Below the pieces are notes generated by a model. The model saw only the letters and a list, made by a program, of their open reading frames with translations. It was not told the origin of the DNA and did not search any database. The position numbers were made by a program, and so were the translations under genes. From Candidatus Mcinerneyibacterium aminivorans (lineage in GTDB: Bacteria; Macinerneyibacteriota; Macinerneyibacteria; Macinerneyibacteriales; Macinerneyibacteriaceae), in NCBI GenBank assembly GCA_008086245.1, contig VSIX01000098.1, positions 1 to 6,642 on the forward strand: DNA of 6,642 nucleotides, in the 5' to 3' direction. This document shows positions 6,431 through 6,642 of this stretch, piece after piece. Each line of letters starts with the position of its first letter. Within the stretch, counting starts at the first letter, position 1.

Positions 6431-6642
6431 CTTCTTACTCTTGGAAATGGAATAACATCTCTAATATTTTCCATTCCTGTAACATACATTACTGCTCTTT
6501 CAAATCCCAGTCCGTATCCGGAGTGAGGATTTGAGCCAAATTTTCTTAAATCCAGGTACCACCAGTAATCTTTTTTGTTTAATCCCATTTCCTTAATTCT
6601 TCTATAGAGAACATCTTCTCTTTCTTCTCTCTGACTGCCACC
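6415..6642 (-). CDS. asnS: asparaginyl-tRNA synthetase, C-terminal end (partial)
   Basis: The cytoplasmic class IIb synthetase charges tRNA-Asn with asparagine using ATP. Only the last 75 residues are in the window; the gene runs off the right edge. The translated end shows [16 protein letters not shown], then [19 protein letters not shown], then [19 protein letters not shown] with the class II motif 3 Arg (GFER), and finishes [16 protein letters not shown]. These follow the known AsnRS C-terminus closely and separate it from AspRS and LysRS. The frame is open to the edge with no disruption. A terminator hairpin overlaps the stop codon. Confidence 0.97.
   Translation of the reverse strand, partial: GGSQREEREDVLYRRIKEMGLNKKDYWWYLDLRKFGSNPHSGYGLGFERAVMYVTGMENIRDVIPFPRVRRNAEF

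Overview
The window is AT-rich bacterial DNA with four recognisable gene blocks and two long gene-free stretches full of hairpin repeats. The groESL operon has a CIRCE operator, good Shine-Dalgarno sites and U-tailed hairpin terminators, so this is clearly a bacterium. The GroEL sequence and the low GC would fit an anaerobic Firmicute or a member of the Bacteroidetes/Chlorobi-like (FCB) lineages. I do not think the sequence alone supports a firmer assignment.

Layout. Positions 1-2130 (minus strand) hold the groES-groEL operon with a promoter, a CIRCE operator and a terminator. Positions 2130-3129 have no gene and carry several dispersed repeats and a nested-palindrome element of about 275 bp. 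Positions 3130-4185 (plus strand) are a two-gene transcription unit: a small nitroreductase-family protein, then a 152-residue protein that looks like a shortened dCTP deaminase/dUTPase-family protein, then a terminator. Positions 4186-4881 are again gene-free and repeat-rich. Positions 4882-6360 (minus strand) hold a MATE-family efflux transporter, and 6391-6642 hold the 3' end of asnS (asparaginyl-tRNA synthetase) with its own terminator.

The genes are mostly ordinary housekeeping genes. The unusual part is the intergenic DNA. Imperfect copies of the same modules (an AGATTCCGGC hairpin, TACAGATAACAG, CATTAC...CCGTCACT units of 38-40 bp, and an AAAATCAC-N3-GTGATTTT hairpin) occur in the same order and orientation on both sides of the nitroreductase cassette. 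A further inverted copy lies beside groES. The downstream block contains two tandem copies of a 104-bp unit. These repeats look like non-autonomous dispersed elements, and some of their hairpins have the same shape as the gene terminators. No transposase, integrase, CRISPR array, rRNA or tRNA was seen.
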